NCBI GenBank assembly: GCA_030156895.1
Contig: JASGLP010000001.1
Span: 1-64,000, forward strand
Reading direction: 5' to 3'
DNA length: 64,000 bases
Origin: Eubacteriaceae bacterium
GTDB taxonomy: Bacteria > Bacillota > Clostridia > Eubacteriales > Eubacteriaceae
Part shown: positions 60,291 through 64,000 of the stretch, in pieces
Position numbering within the stretch: position 1 is the stretch's first letter
Layout: each line of letters begins with the position of its first letter
Program-made: the position numbers and the translations under genes
The notes under the pieces: model-generated
Databases searched by the model: none
What the model was told of the DNA's origin: nothing
What the model saw: the letters and a program-made list of their open reading frames with translations, nothing else

Positions 60291-61621
60291 AAAAACAGAT
60301 TGCTGAATGGCGGGATTTTTTGCAAAAAAAAGGAAAAGTATCTGATTCTCATTTGTTGGAGATGGAATCTCATTTGCGCGATGAAATAGAAGATCTACAA
60401 ACCGCCGACTTATCAGAAGAAGAAGCCTTTCTGATTGCGGTTAAACGTTTTGGTAATCTCCATGAGATATCCCGGGAATATCAGAAAGTGAACACCGATC
60501 AGCTCTGGAAGCAATTGCTTGTAAGTCCGGATGACGCACTGACACGAGATGATAATAAAAAACTAATTGGTCTGGTGGTGCTTTTCTCAGTCATGGCCGG
60601 CACCTTAATGAAGCTGCCGGAGTGGTTGGGGATTGCAGCAGATGACTTGTTCTTCCTGAAAAATTTCAGCTTTTTTATCCTGCCTTTTGTCGGTTTGTTT
60701 TTCCTGCTGAAAAACCGAATTGTCAATAATAAAATATGGGGCTTGCTGGGAATTTATGTGGTGCTGATTTTTCCTGTCAATCTCTATCCTTTTATTGAAC
60801 CAAAGGATACGGCATTTTTGATGGCCTTGCATCTGCCGCTTTTTTTCTGGCTGATTACTGGCGTTTTCTATATGGGTCAGGAATGGAAAAGCAGTCGGGA
60901 GCGGATGAATTTTGTCCGTTTTACCGGCGAAGCCTTTATTTACGGAACCTTGATAAGCTGCGGCCTGGCAGTTTTATCGGTGTTTATTATAGCGATTTTT
61001 CAGGCCATTGATCTTGATGCCGGATTTTTCGTGGAGAATTTTCTGATCTATTATGGCATGAGTGGGGCGGTGATGGTCACCGTTTATTTAGTTGAAACCA
61101 AGAAAAGTATGGTCGAAAATTTTGCCCCGGTGCTGGCAAAGATCTTTTCACCTTTTTTTCTGCTTGCGATTATCGTTTTCTTGTTTACGATGCTTATCAC
61201 TGGCAGGAGTCCTTTTATGGATCGAAATTATCTGATTGCTGTCGATTTTATGTTAATGATGGTTCTGGCTTTGGTGCTTTACGTGATTTCGGCCAGAGAT
61301 CAGGCAGCGCCGGCAAATTTCTTTGATTATTTGAATCTGGCCTTGATTTTAACCGCCCTTTTGATTGATGGCATTGCCCTGTCAGCCATCGTTTTTCGTC
61401 TCAGCGCCTATGGAATCACACCCAACAAAATGGCGGCCTTAGGCGAAAATGTTGCCATGCTTTTTAATTTATTGGGGCTGGCTTATTATTATTTGCGCTT
61501 TATGCTGAAAAAGGCTTCTTTTTCACAATTAGTTAAATTTCAAACCGGATATTTTAATTATTATTTTATCTGGTTTGGATTTGTCGCTTTGGTTTTTCCG
61601 ATTCTGTTCCAATTCAAATAA
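60278..61621 (+). CDS. Membrane protein with permease-prefix (DUF1700-like) domain
   Basis: A 447-aa protein. Residues ~1-75 form a soluble helical permease-prefix domain (LEKQIAEWRDFLQKKGKVSD; EEEAFLIAVKRFGNLHEISR); the rest has about ten hydrophobic helices (LIGLVVLFSVMAGTL; GLFFLLKNRI; SQLVKFQTGYFNYYFIWFGF). The family is commonly encoded after PadR regulators. The function is not established; a stress-responsive membrane protein is likely. Confidence 0.8.
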   Translation: MFDLEKQIAEWRDFLQKKGKVSDSHLLEMESHLRDEIEDLQTADLSEEEAFLIAVKRFGNLHEISREYQKVNTDQLWKQLLVSPDDALTRDDNKKLIGLVVLFSVMAGTLMKLPEWLGIAADDLFFLKNFSFFILPFVGLFFLLKNRIVNNKIWGLLGIYVVLIFPVNLYPFIEPKDTAFLMALHLPLFFWLITGVFYMGQEWKSSRERMNFVRFTGEAFIYGTLISCGLAVLSVFIIAIFQAIDLDAGFFVENFLIYYGMSGAVMVTVYLVETKKSMVENFAPVLAKIFSPFFLLAIIVFLFTMLITGRSPFMDRNYLIAVDFMLMMVLALVLYVISARDQAAPANFFDYLNLALILTALLIDGIALSAIVFRLSAYGITPNKMAALGENVAMLFNLLGLAYYYLRFMLKKASFSQLVKFQTGYFNYYFIWFGFVALVFPILFQFK

Positions 61622-61893
61622 AAAAGTGATAGGAAAAGTAAGTCGTGTGAGAATAAGGATCCATAGCTTAATCATTTAGTTTGTTTGGTAATGAAATGGG
61701 AAAATATATGATAAGATCTTTTTTAAATTCAGAAAGAATATTTTTGTCATGGTGGATGATTCTGCAAACGCTTTAAAGAAAAGCTTTCTTGACAACTTTC
61801 TGATAAATTGATTATGATTGTAAAGATTGACAAGCAAAAGTTAGTCCTGATTACAATTAATCAGGTGGTGTCATATTAAGTTAGGAGAAAATA
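61622..61893 (+). other. Promoter-containing intergenic region before malic enzyme
   Basis: 272 nt without a gene. Possible -35 elements (TTGACA-like, near 61789 and 61828) lie in the last ~110 nt. No terminator hairpin was recognised after the membrane-protein gene. Confidence 0.4.
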
Positions 61894-63072
61894 ATGGGAA
61901 TTCAGGAAGAAGCCTTACAAAAGCATGAAGAATGGCGGGGAAAATTAAGCATTGACAGCAAGGTGCCAGTGGAAAATGAAAAAGATCTGTCCCTGGCTTA
62001 TACACCGGGGGTGGCAGAACCCTGTCGGATGATTGAAAAAAATAAGACCGATGTTTATAAGTATACGGGAAAAGGCAACACTGTAGCCATTGTGACGGAC
62101 GGATCAGCGGTTTTAGGACTGGGTGATATTGGTCCGGAGGCCGGCCTGCCTGTAATGGAAGGAAAAGCGGTGCTCTTTAAGGAATTTGGTGGGGTGGATG
62201 CTTTCCCCATTTGCGTGGATTCCAAAGATGTAGATGATATTGTAAGAACCGTTTCGCTGATAGCGCCAGGATTTGGCGGCATTAACCTTGAAGACATCGC
62301 CTCTCCACGTTGTGCTGAAATCGAACGAAAATTAAAAGAGACCCTTGATATTCCGGTTTTTCATGATGATCAGCATGGCACGGCAGTGGTAGTCATTGCC
62401 GCCCTTTTAAATGCCTTGAAAGTGGTAAAAAAACAATGGAATCAGGTAACGGTTGCCATGAGTGGGGCTGGCGCAGCGGGTTCGGCAATTGCCCGGATGC
62501 TGCTTTCCATGGGCGTAAAAGATATTATCGTCTGCAGCAGCAAGGGGATTTTGTCGGCAGACGAAAGTTATGGCAACTGGGTTCACCAGGAAATTGCCCA
62601 GATGACCAATCAAAACCGGCTTAAAGGGAGCTTGGCTGATGCCATGAAGGGAGCGGATGTTTTTATCGGCGTTTCAGCACCGGGGATTGTGACCGCCGAT
62701 ATGGTTGCATCGATGGCTGCGGATGCCATTGTCCTGCCCATGGCCAATCCCGACCCGGAGATCGATCCGGCTTTAGCGCAAGCAGCCGGTGCTCGGCTTG
62801 TTGGCACTGGACGGTCTGATTATCCTAACCAGATCAATAATGTGCTGGCTTTTCCGGGGATTTTCAGAGGCGCCCTGGATGCCCGGGCATCCGATATCAA
62901 CGAAGCCATGAAAATTGCTGCGGCCAAAGCCATTGCTGGTTTAATTAAAGAAGAGGAACTAAAAGAAGACTATATTATTGTGCCGGCGTTCGATCAACGG
63001 GTTGGAAAAGCCGTAGCGGCTGCTGTTTATCAGGCGGCCATTGATTCTGGCCTTTCACACTTGAGTCAATAA
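61894..63072 (+). CDS. NAD(P)-dependent malic enzyme
   Basis: A 392-aa protein of the short bacterial malic enzyme class: LSLAYTPGVAEPCRMIEKNK, DGSAVLGLGDIGPEAGLPVM, VLFKEFGGVDAFPICVD, the Rossmann loop AMSGAGAAGSAIARMLLSMG and MANPDPEIDP. It converts malate to pyruvate and CO2 with NAD(P)+. It starts behind AGGAGAAAATA. Repeat copy 4 lies just after its stop. An Lrp regulator is convergent downstream. Confidence 0.95.
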   Translation: MGIQEEALQKHEEWRGKLSIDSKVPVENEKDLSLAYTPGVAEPCRMIEKNKTDVYKYTGKGNTVAIVTDGSAVLGLGDIGPEAGLPVMEGKAVLFKEFGGVDAFPICVDSKDVDDIVRTVSLIAPGFGGINLEDIASPRCAEIERKLKETLDIPVFHDDQHGTAVVVIAALLNALKVVKKQWNQVTVAMSGAGAAGSAIARMLLSMGVKDIIVCSSKGILSADESYGNWVHQEIAQMTNQNRLKGSLADAMKGADVFIGVSAPGIVTADMVASMAADAIVLPMANPDPEIDPALAQAAGARLVGTGRSDYPNQINNVLAFPGIFRGALDARASDINEAMKIAAAKAIAGLIKEEELKEDYIIVPAFDQRVGKAVAAAVYQAAIDSGLSHLSQ

Positions 63073-63126
63073 AAAGCGACTAGCGGTCGCATTTAAACTG
63101 ATAACTAAGTTGTTAAGATTACCTGA

Positions 63127-63255
63127 GCACCGACAATTGGCTTTTCAGTTGGCTGCATCGGGGCGAACAGTTGCGCCAAAACCTTTATTATTAACATTTA
63201 AAATTGGGCAACTGTACGAAACCGCAGCAGCCTACGAAATCCAATTGGTCGGTGC
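63127..63255 (+). repeat. Structured intergenic repeat, copy 4 (most diverged)
   Basis: 129 bp with the same 14-15 nt outer arms and invariant P3 (ACAGTTGC/GCAACTGT). P2 reads GGCTGC/GCAGCC, again fully paired although changed on both strands relative to copies 1-3. The apical part has lost the GAAATC/GATTTC stem. Flanks start with AAGCGA at 63074 and 63275 (201 bp apart), and the right-hand one is followed by a T5 run. Confidence 0.9.
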
Positions 63256-63295
63256 GGGGTTTATCGATACACTAAAGCGATCGTCAGCTGCCTTT

Positions 63296-63763
63296 TTATG
63301 ACGTTTTGTCTTCAACTGCCAGTCCGATTCCCCGGTGTTCAACAGACGTGGAAAAGACAATTAGGGTTTTGGTCTGGCCAAACTGTTGGAGATCACCGAT
63401 AAAGGCATCCAGTTCGTGGGTACTAGGAAAACGGACCTCCAGGAGCATGGAATAGTCCCCAGTTACGCAATTACACTCAATGACATTGGGACATTGTTCA
63501 ATATAAGGATAAAAGTCTTTCTTTTGAATCGGTTCGACTTTCAGATTGACAAAAGCTTTAATATGGAAACCCATTTTGATGGGATCAATAACGGCCTGGT
63601 ATTTTTTAATATACTGGGCCTTTTCCAGTTGTTCAATACGGGCAGATACGGCTGGCGATGACAGATAAACCTGAGCCGCCAGTTCTTTGATAGAAATTCG
63701 GGCATCATTTTGTAGAATATTGAGAATTTTTAAGTCGATGGAATCAAGTTCCTTGTTTTTCAT
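63296..63763 (-). CDS. Lrp/AsnC-family transcriptional regulator
   Basis: A 155-aa protein: N-terminal helix-turn-helix (LDSIDLKILNILQNDARISI, KELAAQVYLSSPAVSARIEQ) and a C-terminal RAM/AsnC ligand domain (VNLKVEPIQKKDFYPYIEQC; CNCVTGDYSMLLEVRFPSTH). It is likely to respond to an amino acid. It is convergent with malic enzyme, separated by repeat copy 4. Its own promoter lies at 63764-63860. The target is unknown. Confidence 0.94.
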   Translation of the reverse strand: MKNKELDSIDLKILNILQNDARISIKELAAQVYLSSPAVSARIEQLEKAQYIKKYQAVIDPIKMGFHIKAFVNLKVEPIQKKDFYPYIEQCPNVIECNCVTGDYSMLLEVRFPSTHELDAFIGDLQQFGQTKTLIVFSTSVEHRGIGLAVEDKTS

Positions 63764-64000
63764 AGGCCCCCCTGAGCTTGAAATTGGGCCTGATTTATTC
63801 CAGAGTGGAAGAAAGCAGACGATAAATTTTAGTCATTATAACATAAAATAATTAAGTAAAAAAGAAAAACAACTGTAATATTAAAGTAATTTTGCCTAAA
63901 AAGTTAATGTATTTAAGCCGTTCTTCAATGTGGTGAAAAACGGCCTTTAAAAGACCAGTCATCTTCGAGATGGTGGTCAGTGCTTGGGGTAAGACATAAA
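63764..64000. other. Terminal intergenic sequence
   Basis: AT-rich, with no gene or clear hairpin recognised up to the window end. It contains the presumed minus-strand promoter of the Lrp gene. Confidence 0.4.

Noticed and set aside
47639-63255. Four-copy repeat considered as integron attC sites, CRISPR repeats or group II introns
   Set aside because: No GTTRRRY/RYYYAAC core pair at the ends, no regular spacer array, no integrase or Cas gene, and far too short for a group II intron.

Overview
The window reads as a chromosomal segment of an anaerobic, homoacetogenic Firmicute of the Acetobacterium/Eubacterium type. This is inferred from three things. It carries repeated sets of corrinoid methyl-transfer proteins that feed methyl groups into tetrahydrofolate (Wood-Ljungdahl methyl branch). 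It carries a complete HydE/HydF/HydG [FeFe]-hydrogenase maturation operon. Its DNA is moderately AT-rich, with strong GGAGG-type ribosome binding sites and many intrinsic terminators. No rRNA, tRNA, CRISPR array or intact transposase was seen.

Region 1-32 kb is a methyltrophic island. It holds five UroD/MtaA-superfamily methyltransferases (6461, 10650, 13651, 20524, 28971), four methyl-THF:corrinoid methyltransferases (1-459 partial, 15865, 21663, 30141), four intact corrinoid proteins (15227, 19905, 23234, 31042) and one corrinoid-protein fragment (9373). Each set has its own regulator: two PucR-type, two LysR, one TetR, one GntR and a two-component pair whose response regulator has an in-frame stop. 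The logic is substrate-specific methyltransferase -> corrinoid protein -> methyl-THF methyltransferase. Accessory genes (CobW-like GTPase with a His-rich partner, DUF2284 protein, MFS carrier, two tiny ORFs) are interleaved. A RelBE-type toxin-antitoxin pair and a DUF234 ATPase are also here.

Region 31.7-47 kb is metal, ion and nitrogen handling. It has a NiCo-like riboswitch in front of a broken CDF exporter, cysK, an ArsB/NhaD-type carrier, a YjdM protein, an SPFH protein with an Arc-like partner, and a copper operon (CopB ATPase, two small envelope proteins, two-component system). It continues with AzlCD and a divergent XRE-cupin regulator, then a PII protein with an internally shortened Amt transporter preceded by a possible attenuator.

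Region 47-64 kb holds redox genes (HxlR, flavin reductase, nitroreductase), an ABC exporter, and the operon TM1266-hydE-hydG-hydF-aspartase. It also has AraC, GNAT, EcsC and PadR/membrane-protein genes, malic enzyme and an Lrp regulator. Scattered through it are four copies of a ~130-bp intergenic element. Its copies carry compensatory base changes in one helix, and two or three of them sit between duplicated terminator-like hairpins about 201 bp apart. I recognise no known family for it, and it is the best candidate here for something undescribed.
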